Shown: piece by piece, positions 1 to 6,375 of the stretch
Numbering within the stretch: position 1 is the stretch's first letter
Layout: every line of letters starts with the position of its first letter
Assembly: GCA_945860425.1 (NCBI GenBank)
Contig: CAMAQU010000038.1
Coordinates: 1 to 11,053 of the forward strand
Direction: 5' to 3'
DNA from: Sphingomonas paucimobilis
GTDB lineage: Bacteria; Pseudomonadota; Alphaproteobacteria; Sphingomonadales; Sphingomonadaceae
DNA length: 11,053 nt
The notes under the pieces: generated by a model
What the model saw: the letters and a program-made list of their open reading frames with translations, nothing else
Told to the model about the DNA's origin: nothing
Database searches by the model: none
Position numbers and translations under genes: made by a program

Positions 1-1223
1 TCATCAATGGTTGCGCCGCGATCAAAGCGGTCGAGTGAGAAGGGCGCATTCAGCTCATGCGGCTTTCCGGTCGCCAGCGTATGGGCATAGGTCCAACCGG
101 ACGCTGGCGTCGCCTTGAACCCGCCATAGCACCATCCGCCGTTGAGGAAGAGGTTGCGGACCGGCGTTTCGCCAATGATGGGCGCGCCGTCGAAACTCAT
201 GTCGGTCACGCCGCTCCACGTCCGCACCATACGCAAGCGCGACAAAGCCGGGACTAGCGCGAGGCCTTGCGCCACAGCGCCTTCCATCACCATCGGGTGG
301 CCGCGCTGGGCATAGCTTGGCCAATTATCGGGATCACCGCCAAAGACGACGCCGCCCTTGTCCGACTGGCTGATATAGCAATGCAAGGATTGCGACATGA
401 TCACGCTGTTGATCATTGGCTTGACGCCTTCGGTCACCATGGCTTGCAGGGTTTGGGATTCAACCGGCAATTTGAGGCCTGCCAAGCCCGCGACATGGCC
501 GCTATGACCCGCCACGCAAATGCCAACGCGCCCCGCGCTTATGCGGCCACGGTTGGTTTCTACGCCAACGACGGCGTCGCCATCGCGTACAAAGCCAGTG
601 ACTTCGCATTTTTGAATGATATCGACGCCCAGGCTGTCCGCGCCCCGGGCATAGCCCCAAGCGACGGCATCATGCCGCGCAGTGCCGCCCCGGCGCTGGA
701 TCAGACCACCTTGAATGGGGAAGCGCGCATCGCGCGACATATCGAGCAGTGGCTCAAGCTTTGCCACCTGATCCCGGGTCAACAGATCGGCATCAATCCC
801 GTCACAGCGCATAGCATCGCCGCGTTCGGCAAGCTTGACCATATCAGCGTCGCTATGGCCAAGGAACATCGCGCCACGCGGGCTGAACATGACGTTGTAA
901 TTCAACTCATCGCTGAGACCGTGCCAGAGCTTTAGGCCAAATTCGAAGAGATTATGCAAAGGCTCTAGCCGGTAATTGGACCGCACAATCGTTGTATTGC
1001 GGCCAGTATTTCCGCCACCAATCCAGCCTTTTTCCAGAACGGCAATATTCTTTAGGCCATGCACCTTGGCCAAATAATATGCTGTCGCCAGCCCATGGCC
1101 GCCACCGCCGATGATGATGATATCATAATGCGATTTAGGCTCTGGGTCGCGCCATGCTGGCTGCCAGTGGCGGTGCCCAGTTAGGGCTCCGCGCAACAGG
1201 CTGAAGGCTGAATATCGGCTCAT
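1..1223 (-). CDS. soxB: Sarcosine oxidase beta subunit (SoxB) family flavoprotein, 3' end cut by window edge
   Basis: The minus frame is open from ATG at 1223 to base 1 with no stop. It gives 407 residues of a family usually about 415 long, so only roughly ten C-terminal residues are missing. Family role: the beta subunit of heterotetrameric sarcosine oxidase oxidises N-methyl groups of sarcosine-like substrates in the cytoplasm, with FAD at the active site and covalent FMN at the interface with the alpha subunit. Visible: N-terminus MSRYSAFSLL typical of SoxB; dinucleotide-binding GGGGHG at residues 39-44; GGGNTGRNTTIVRSNY around 69-84; RRGGTARHDAVAWG around 177-190, whose His184 is the expected covalent FMN attachment residue; GGFKATP near 367-373; NAPFSLDRF near 392-400. 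The start overlaps the upstream stop as ATGA. It is the last visible gene of the operon. SoxD, SoxA and SoxG partners are not seen, so the true substrate could be an N-methyl amino acid other than sarcosine. Family assignment is secure; function is inferred. Confidence 0.92.
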   Translation of the reverse strand, partial: MSRYSAFSLLRGALTGHRHWQPAWRDPEPKSHYDIIIIGGGGHGLATAYYLAKVHGLKNIAVLEKGWIGGGNTGRNTTIVRSNYRLEPLHNLFEFGLKLWHGLSDELNYNVMFSPRGAMFLGHSDADMVKLAERGDAMRCDGIDADLLTRDQVAKLEPLLDMSRDARFPIQGGLIQRRGGTARHDAVAWGYARGADSLGVDIIQKCEVTGFVRDGDAVVGVETNRGRISAGRVGICVAGHSGHVAGLAGLKLPVESQTLQAMVTEGVKPMINSVIMSQSLHCYISQSDKGGVVFGGDPDNWPSYAQRGHPMVMEGAVAQGLALVPALSRLRMVRTWSGVTDMSFDGAPIIGETPVRNLFLNGGWCYGGFKATPASGWTYAHTLATGKPHELNAPFSLDRFDRGATID

Positions 1224-2356
1224 GCGATGGGCATCCACCCGCGCTTTTCACGCCAATCCTTTTCAAGCCCGTCAAAGCGCGACAGCTTGAGAAGGTCGAT
1301 ATTATTAAAGGAGCATGCGCCATCAATCACCAGATCACGGATTGCGTGGCCCGATGCCGGTGACAGGCCAAAGCCGACGCTGGACATGGAGGCAACGACG
1401 ACATTGTCGGGGCTATTGAGGCGGTCAATGATGGGACGGCCATCGGGTGAGTTTTCAATCACGCCCGCCCAGCTGCGGATGACGTTCAAATGCGCGGCCT
1501 TGGGCAGCAATTCGGCCAAACGCTTCGCCAGATTGCGCGCCAGCGGCGTCGATGGACGGGCGGCAGGGCCTGTCGCATCGACATCCAGCCATTCATGCGG
1601 CCCGCCGCCATAAGCGAGGTTGCCGCGCAACGTCTGGCGCCCATAAATCTTATGCCCGTCAACGCCGCCCAGCGGCATCATGGGGGCAGGTTCGGTAATG
1701 ATCATTTCCGCGCGTGCGGCCGCCAGAGGAACGTCAACACCCAATTGCGCCATCAGCTGCGGGATTTGCGGCCCGGCGGCGACCACGACTGCATCGCAGC
1801 CATAAGTTGCATTGGCAGTTTTCACGCCGGTCACTTTGCCACCAGCGGTTTCAAAGCCGGTGACCGGGCTGTGCTGAATGATTTTGCCGCCCAGATCTTG
1901 CAGTGCCCAAGCATAAGCCTGCACCGTGCGTTGCGGGTTGGCATGGCCGCCAAATTTATAATGCACGCCGCCAAAGCAATTGTCGCCCGCCAGCGGGACA
2001 GCCTCTTGCACTTGCTTGACGTCAAGCACCTCGACCGGGTGGTTGAGGCGGGTGTGGCGTTCGGCAATGAAACGATATTGTTCCCACTGCCGTTCCGTCA
2101 TCGCAATCAGGATACGGCCCTTTTGATGCTCCGTCGGGTAGCCGAGCAGTTCATCCATTTGCGGCCACAGCCGTTGTTCTTCATCGAACAATGGGCTGGA
2201 ATAATGCGACGCGCCGCCGCCATTGCGTCCGGAGGCTTCCCAGCCGACAATGAACTTGTCGAGCACAGTGACCTTCACGCCCGAACGCGCCAGCCACCAG
2301 CCTGCGCTGAGACCTGTAACGCCACCGCCAACGATGACTACTTCAGAGCCGCTCAT
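1220..2356 (-). CDS. DAO-fold FAD-dependent oxidoreductase, OoxB/HcnC-like catalytic subunit
   Basis: This 378-residue protein of the D-amino-acid oxidase/glycine oxidase fold probably oxidises the C-N bond of an amino acid or secondary amine using FAD. It has no signal peptide and should be cytoplasmic. Visible: FAD-binding GGGVTG at residues 10-15, followed by an acidic residue (Asp33) ending the second beta strand; GWEASGRNGGGAS at 38-50, the usual second flavin contact; a C-terminal block RSWAGVIENSPDGRPIID that closes the FAD site, followed by the GFGLSPASG segment. Its length matches OoxB (opine oxidase), HcnC (cyanide synthase) and the beta subunits of dye-linked proline dehydrogenases. 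The next gene upstream is the matching OoxA/HcnB-type partner, and the start overlaps that gene's stop as ATGA, which supports a two-subunit enzyme. Opine, glycine and proline-type substrates are all possible; the operon suggests a demethylated product of the Rieske step. No specific substrate can be read from the sequence. Confidence 0.82.
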   Translation of the reverse strand: MSGSEVVIVGGGVTGLSAGWWLARSGVKVTVLDKFIVGWEASGRNGGGASHYSSPLFDEEQRLWPQMDELLGYPTEHQKGRILIAMTERQWEQYRFIAERHTRLNHPVEVLDVKQVQEAVPLAGDNCFGGVHYKFGGHANPQRTVQAYAWALQDLGGKIIQHSPVTGFETAGGKVTGVKTANATYGCDAVVVAAGPQIPQLMAQLGVDVPLAAARAEMIITEPAPMMPLGGVDGHKIYGRQTLRGNLAYGGGPHEWLDVDATGPAARPSTPLARNLAKRLAELLPKAAHLNVIRSWAGVIENSPDGRPIIDRLNSPDNVVVASMSSVGFGLSPASGHAIRDLVIDGACSFNNIDLLKLSRFDGLEKDWREKRGWMPIA

Positions 2357-3816
2357 TTATACATCCCCGTGTAGAGCATCTCGCGATGCGCATCCTGATA
2401 TTCTGTGCCGATATCTTCAACCGGTACCCATTGGGTCGGAATGCCGAACCAGACATCCCACGCAGCATCCATCGCCGCAGGTTCATCCCATTCGGCCAAA
2501 ATCTTAAGCGGCAGGGGGCGCACGGGTGCGCGGTGTGACGCCAGTGGAATCGTCCCGAACGGCTTATCCGATTCAATCGCCAGCATCATCGCCACCTGAT
2601 CGCGGCAGCGACGCCCCTGACATACACCCATGCCCGAACGGGTCAGGCGCTTGATCTGATCCGGGTTGGCTGGGCCATCGTCGAGCAGCGTGTCAAGCGA
2701 GCGCGCCTGAATCGCTGCAGGACGCGGCAGGTAATTGGGTGGCTGAATACCGATTAGGTCCGCCAATGTTACGTCTTCGCATTGGCAGATGATCGTATCG
2801 GGCGCATTGACGCGCAGCGCCGCACGCACCCAATCCATCCGATAGGCAACATGGTCAAAACCTGTGTCGGGTAGGCCAGCGCACAGGCCCACCGTCGCAA
2901 CATTTGGTTCACCCGCAGGAATATAGCCGCCGCGCGCCGCGTTCAGCGCCCGTGGACCATGCATGGCATCGACCAACTCAATTGAGGGGATAAGACCAAT
3001 GGCGACGCAAACTGTGTCGCAAGCAATGTCCGTTCCATCGGTCAAGGTGATGGATTCAATCCCATCAAGCCCGCCTTTGCTTGCCGCGATGCTTTGCCCA
3101 TAATATGTGTTTATGCCCGCTGTCGTAACTTTTGCGAGGAGTGCGGCATCGCCTTGCGGACCATCGCGTACTTCCACCAAAGCCGCGACATCCAGCCCAT
3201 ACTCCAGCGCCATAAGCGCGGTTTCGAGCGCGAGATCATGCGATCCCAAAACAACAATGCGACGCCCGGAAAATGCGCCATAACGGGACAGAAGCATTTG
3301 CAAAGCAGCGGCCCCCATCACACCCGGCTGGTTCCAGCCCGGAAAGGCAATGGCAAGATCGCGCGCGCCCGTGGCGAGCACAATCCGGTCAAAGCCGACC
3401 AGCCAAGACCGTTCTGCATCGGCAAGGCCAACGACTTGTTCTGGTAAGCTCTGCACGCCCGGTCCGTTGCGATACACACCCCATGCGGTGGTGCCGAGCA
3501 GCAGTTCGACACCCGTTTCCATCGCCTTTTCAAGATCCGGCATGCTCATGAAAATGGCTTCGAGCATCCGGCCGCTATTTTGCGTCGCGGCCGTCATGCG
3601 GCCCCCGAAATAGAGCGGCGTATCATTACCCATCAGTGCGCCAGACACGGGATTTTCATCCACCAGAAGCACCGACGCGCCGCTGGCCGCGCCTTCTATG
3701 GCAGCGGCAATGCCGCTTGGCCCCGCACCAATGACGACAAGGTCATATTTGGCTTCGGGTGCGCTTCGTGTGCCATTGATGGCGCACACATCGGTTCCCG
3801 TAAAGTTCAGTTCCAT
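2353..3816 (-). CDS. OoxA/HcnB/SoxA-type FAD/NAD(P)-binding oxidoreductase with C-terminal [2Fe-2S] domain
   Basis: This 487-residue protein resembles the alpha subunit of opine oxidase, hydrogen cyanide synthase HcnB and the central part of sarcosine oxidase alpha. In these complexes it passes electrons from the DAO-type subunit. Visible: N-terminal FAD-binding GAGPSG at residues 30-35, then DEN at 53-55; ATGARD at 148-153, typical of pyridine nucleotide-disulfide oxidoreductases; a second Rossmann strand at about 187-200 reading VVLGSHDLALETAL, where the last glycine expected in GxGxxG is alanine; and a bacterioferredoxin-type [2Fe-2S] domain with C344-x-C346 (CQCEDVT) and C399-x4-C404 (GMGVCQGRRC). 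There is no CxxC redox disulfide. The ATG at 3816 is preceded by GGAGG with a 7-base gap and overlaps the previous stop by one base (TAATG). The distance between the two cysteine pairs is long, because of an insert near residues 356-385. Cofactor binding is well supported; NAD(P) binding is doubtful. Confidence 0.87.
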   Translation of the reverse strand: MELNFTGTDVCAINGTRSAPEAKYDLVVIGAGPSGIAAAIEGAASGASVLLVDENPVSGALMGNDTPLYFGGRMTAATQNSGRMLEAIFMSMPDLEKAMETGVELLLGTTAWGVYRNGPGVQSLPEQVVGLADAERSWLVGFDRIVLATGARDLAIAFPGWNQPGVMGAAALQMLLSRYGAFSGRRIVVLGSHDLALETALMALEYGLDVAALVEVRDGPQGDAALLAKVTTAGINTYYGQSIAASKGGLDGIESITLTDGTDIACDTVCVAIGLIPSIELVDAMHGPRALNAARGGYIPAGEPNVATVGLCAGLPDTGFDHVAYRMDWVRAALRVNAPDTIICQCEDVTLADLIGIQPPNYLPRPAAIQARSLDTLLDDGPANPDQIKRLTRSGMGVCQGRRCRDQVAMMLAIESDKPFGTIPLASHRAPVRPLPLKILAEWDEPAAMDAAWDVWFGIPTQWVPVEDIGTEYQDAHREMLYTGMYK

Positions 3817-5075
3817 TACACCGCCTCCAGCGCTTGGCGCAAATCGCCGATTAAATCGTCCACATGTTCCAGCCCGACCGATAGCCGCATCGTGCCATCG
3901 GTTATTCCGCCTTCCAATCGCTGCTCGCGCGCGACTGCATAATGCGTTGTGCTCGCCGAATGGCAGATCAATGTTTCCGATCCGCCAAGGCTGACTGCAA
4001 CCTTCATCAGCTTGAGCTGATCCAACATCCGGAACGCTTCTGCTTCACCGCCATGCAGGTGGAAGGAAAAGGTCGATCCGGCAGCCTTGCACTGCCGATC
4101 ATACACAGCGCGCTGCCGCGATCCTTCGGGCAGAAAGCCTAAATAAGTGACGCCAGCGACTTTGGGATGGTCGCGCAAATATTCCGCAACGAGGCGTGCA
4201 TTGCTCATGGCCCGCTCGGTGCGCACCGAGACCGATTCCAACGACCGGAGCACCAGCCAGGCCGTGAAAGGATCCAGATGATTGCCCCATGTTGTCCGCT
4301 GGAGCTTGAGTTGCTCAATCAATTCCTTGCGGCCTGAAATACCACCCGCCAGCAAGTCGCTATGACCGCCGCAATATTTGGTGAGGGAAGTCATGCAAAG
4401 ATCGACATTATGTGCGATCGGACGCTGCGCGAAAGGTCCAAGCAATGTATTGTCGACAACAACAAGCGGACGATGCCCCTGTTTTGCGCCAACTTCATCG
4501 GCGATACGCACCATGAGGTCGAGATCAACAATCGCAGCCGTCGGGTTGGCGGGCGTTTCTGCGATGATCAGCTTTAACGGGCCCTTGGCCATTGCGGCCT
4601 CTGCCGCCGCGCGAACATGATCTTCATCTGTGCCATCCAGATAGGCGGTCACATGCGATCCGAATTGCGGCATCATGATGTTGTAGAGAAAATCCACCCC
4701 GCCATAAATGGGCCTACCATGCAGCACGCTATCGCCGGGACGAACATGGGCCAGCGCAATGCTGGAGTGCGCGGCCATGCCGCTGCAATAGGCGACAGCA
4801 TCTTCCGCACCATCAATGGCCGCGAGGCGCGTTTCCAGAAAATCCAGACCCGGATGGCCGAGCCTGGAATAGATATGGTTGGTTTCCCCAACCAGCGGCC
4901 CGGTGCCGTCAAAATAGGCCTCATGCACGTCTTTGGCATGCTGCGCCGATGGATAGACAAAGGTGGAGGTCATGAAGATCGGGGGCTTTGCTGCTCCCAT
5001 CCCCATTTGCGGATCATATCCGAAGGCGACCGCCAAAGTTTCTGGGTGAAAGTCCCCCGACTTTTTATTTGCCAT
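3816..5075 (-). CDS. Cys/Met-metabolism PLP-dependent enzyme (cystathionine gamma-synthase/lyase family)
   Basis: This 419-residue cytoplasmic enzyme belongs to the fold-type I family that includes cystathionine gamma-synthase, cystathionine gamma-lyase, methionine gamma-lyase and O-acetylhomoserine sulfhydrylase. These catalyse gamma-elimination or gamma-replacement on sulfur or O-acyl amino acids. Visible: YSR at 69-71 (phosphate contact from the neighbouring subunit), SGMAA at 98-102, VVVDNT with Asp208 (pairs with the PLP ring nitrogen), SLTKYCGGHSD with Lys233 as the Schiff-base lysine, and SLGGSETL at 362-369 followed by STTHYA. At the position where methionine gamma-lyases have YGC, this protein has IYGGVDFL (124-130), so it is not a canonical methionine gamma-lyase. 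The open frame continues upstream to 5429, but the family N-terminus (ETLAVAFGYDP) begins right after ATG 5075. That start overlaps the Rieske gene by 11 bases; no good ribosome site is seen, so coupled translation is likely. Its operon neighbours imply a role in degrading an N-methylated, perhaps sulfur-containing, compound. The reaction is not determined. Confidence 0.9.
   Translation of the reverse strand: MANKKSGDFHPETLAVAFGYDPQMGMGAAKPPIFMTSTFVYPSAQHAKDVHEAYFDGTGPLVGETNHIYSRLGHPGLDFLETRLAAIDGAEDAVAYCSGMAAHSSIALAHVRPGDSVLHGRPIYGGVDFLYNIMMPQFGSHVTAYLDGTDEDHVRAAAEAAMAKGPLKLIIAETPANPTAAIVDLDLMVRIADEVGAKQGHRPLVVVDNTLLGPFAQRPIAHNVDLCMTSLTKYCGGHSDLLAGGISGRKELIEQLKLQRTTWGNHLDPFTAWLVLRSLESVSVRTERAMSNARLVAEYLRDHPKVAGVTYLGFLPEGSRQRAVYDRQCKAAGSTFSFHLHGGEAEAFRMLDQLKLMKVAVSLGGSETLICHSASTTHYAVAREQRLEGGITDGTMRLSVGLEHVDDLIGDLRQALEAV
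3824..3828 (-). promoter_or_regulatory. Strong ribosome binding site (GGAGG) for the OoxA-like gene
   Basis: GGAGG on the minus strand lies seven bases before the ATG ending at 3816 and inside the end of the PLP-enzyme gene. It fixes the start of the OoxA-like gene and suggests translation re-initiates efficiently at the TAATG junction. It is the clearest Shine-Dalgarno site in the operon. Confidence 0.75.
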
Positions 5076-6273
5076 GGGTATCAATATAGACACGCGAAAC
5101 GTCACAATACCAGTCGGTAAAACGGCGGGCGAGCATCTCTGCATCGGCCGAATAGGGGCCGGGCGTATATCCCGGGCTGTTGACGCCCTTATGGTTGTTT
5201 TCCGCCAGTTCCTTGTCCTGCGAATTGGTAACGGCCCAGAGGGAGATGAGGGTGTCGACATCATAATCGACACCTTCCACCGCATCCTTGTGGACATACC
5301 ATTTGCTGAACACATGCGTTTCCGTCGGGCTGACCGGCATGCAGCTGAACATGAACACATAGTCCGACGTTGCATGGGCAAAAAGATGCGGATCAATGGC
5401 CCAGCGCAGCGAACCAATATCGCCGCCATTGGTCGTGATCAGCGGCTTTTTGATCAGCGGCTTGCCATCCTGTGATATGGAGGTGCAGCCTTCATTGAGC
5501 GCGAAGCGGGCAACCTGCCACCAATGTCCCTCCACTGGCTCGTGCGGAAAACCATGGGCGTCCATGGCGGCGCTAAAGGCTTCCGCCCGCGCATCTTCAT
5601 GCGCGTCAAAATGCTTAGACATGCCCACAGGAAAGGTCTTTGCCAATTCCGGATGACCCGTTGCGCAATGATAGCATTCGCGGGCATTTTCCATGACGAG
5701 CTTCCAATTCGCATGTTCGACCAGCTTGTCGACATGGGCGAGCTTTAGATTTTCGAAATTGGCAGGTGCCGCATAAGCCGAAAACTTCTCCCGGAAATCA
5801 TCGATCGGCGGTGGATTGTCTGCAAGGCAAATGAAGATTGCGCCACCGAAACAGGCTATCGCAATGGGTTTCAGGCCATGGGCGCTTTTGTCGAAATCGT
5901 CTTCCATGCGGCCTGCCGCAAAGAGTGACCCGTCTAGATCATAGGTCCAGCGATGATAAGGGCAGACCAGCTTTGGTGCGGTGCCATGGCCCGGTTGGCA
6001 AACCATGGAGCCACGGTGGCGGCAACTATTGTGAAAAGCACGGATCGTGCCTTCCTTATCGCGGGTGATGACCACAGGCCATTTGCCCACCATCATGGAG
6101 ATGTAGCTGCCTGCTTTTGGCAATTCACATTCCATGCCGGCCATCAGCCAGCTTTGCCCGTAAATCGCCGTCATATCGAACTCAAAGGCCTCTTGGCTCG
6201 TGTAGAGACCTTGGGGAAGGGTGTGGCCTGTTCGCCGTTCGCGAAACATGGCGTCGATGCGCTGAAGATCCAT
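5065..6273 (-). CDS. Rieske non-heme iron oxygenase, glycine-betaine/stachydrine N-demethylase (GbcA-like) alpha subunit
   Basis: This 402-residue oxygenase probably hydroxylates an N-methyl group so that it is lost as formaldehyde, opening the pathway. Visible: Rieske cluster ligands C84-x-H86 and C104-x2-H107 (NSCRHRG and VCPYHRW); a catalytic block NWKLVMENARECYHCATGHPEL with His202 and His207 as mononuclear iron ligands and Glu199 as the probable bridge between the Rieske and mononuclear centres; a candidate third iron ligand Asp353 in NSQDKELAENN; and the motif HKGVNSPGYTPGPYS at 361-375. Those last segments are the hallmark of the betaine/choline-type demethylases rather than aromatic dioxygenases. 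The start is placed at ATG 6273 (MDLQRIDAMF), preceded by a weak GGGGA; the longer frame to 6435 would overlap the divergent regulator and does not look like the family. This is the first gene of the operon. The reductase such oxygenases need (GbcB type) is absent from the window. Confidence 0.92.
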   Translation of the reverse strand: MDLQRIDAMFRERRTGHTLPQGLYTSQEAFEFDMTAIYGQSWLMAGMECELPKAGSYISMMVGKWPVVITRDKEGTIRAFHNSCRHRGSMVCQPGHGTAPKLVCPYHRWTYDLDGSLFAAGRMEDDFDKSAHGLKPIAIACFGGAIFICLADNPPPIDDFREKFSAYAAPANFENLKLAHVDKLVEHANWKLVMENARECYHCATGHPELAKTFPVGMSKHFDAHEDARAEAFSAAMDAHGFPHEPVEGHWWQVARFALNEGCTSISQDGKPLIKKPLITTNGGDIGSLRWAIDPHLFAHATSDYVFMFSCMPVSPTETHVFSKWYVHKDAVEGVDYDVDTLISLWAVTNSQDKELAENNHKGVNSPGYTPGPYSADAEMLARRFTDWYCDVSRVYIDTHGK

Positions 6274-6375
6274 GGCTATCTGTCCCCAAATTAACTGGCC
6301 GGAATTATGTGGTTGGTGGCTTGAACCATCCGGGCAAAGCGATAAAATCTCTTTTTCGCATGGCCCCATAACAAA
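6274..6375. promoter_or_regulatory. Divergent promoter region between the catabolic operon and its LysR-type regulator
   Basis: This spacer of about 100 bases separates the Rieske gene (minus) from the LysR-type gene (plus). Divergent placement is the classic arrangement in which a LysR-type protein controls both its own gene and the neighbouring operon. It is more AT-rich towards the regulator side (around 6340-6375). I could not assign convincing -35 and -10 boxes for either direction. Confidence 0.6.
6310..6328. promoter_or_regulatory. Candidate LysR-type operator (TGGTT-N9-AACCA dyad)
   Basis: A 5-base inverted repeat, TGGTT and AACCA separated by nine bases, lies in the divergent spacer 37 bases upstream of the Rieske start codon. 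It satisfies the general T-N11-A rule with dyad symmetry for LysR-type binding sites. The assignment rests on motif form and position only; short dyads occur by chance. Confidence 0.45.

Noticed and set aside
267..935. 222-residue plus-strand open frame
   Set aside because: It is the antisense shadow of the SoxB gene, whose minus-frame translation matches the family along its whole length; the plus-frame protein has no recognisable domain.
1490..2374. 294-residue plus-strand open frame
   Set aside because: It lies opposite the OoxB-like gene, is rich in Arg/His/Ala as antisense frames in GC-rich DNA are, and shows no family motif.
1220..3816. Hydrogen cyanide synthase hcnBC
   Set aside because: The two proteins are of this type, but hcnA is missing and the surrounding Rieske, PLP and SoxB genes indicate amine or amino acid catabolism instead.
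5076..5429. Upstream in-frame extension of the PLP enzyme (118 residues)
   Set aside because: The extension lies in an alternate frame of the Rieske gene, has no homology features, and the normal family start lies at 5075.
5065..6273. Aromatic ring-hydroxylating dioxygenase
   Set aside because: The ENARECYHC and GVNSPGYTPGPYS motifs belong to the betaine/choline-type N-demethylases, there is no beta subunit gene, and the neighbours act on amino acids.
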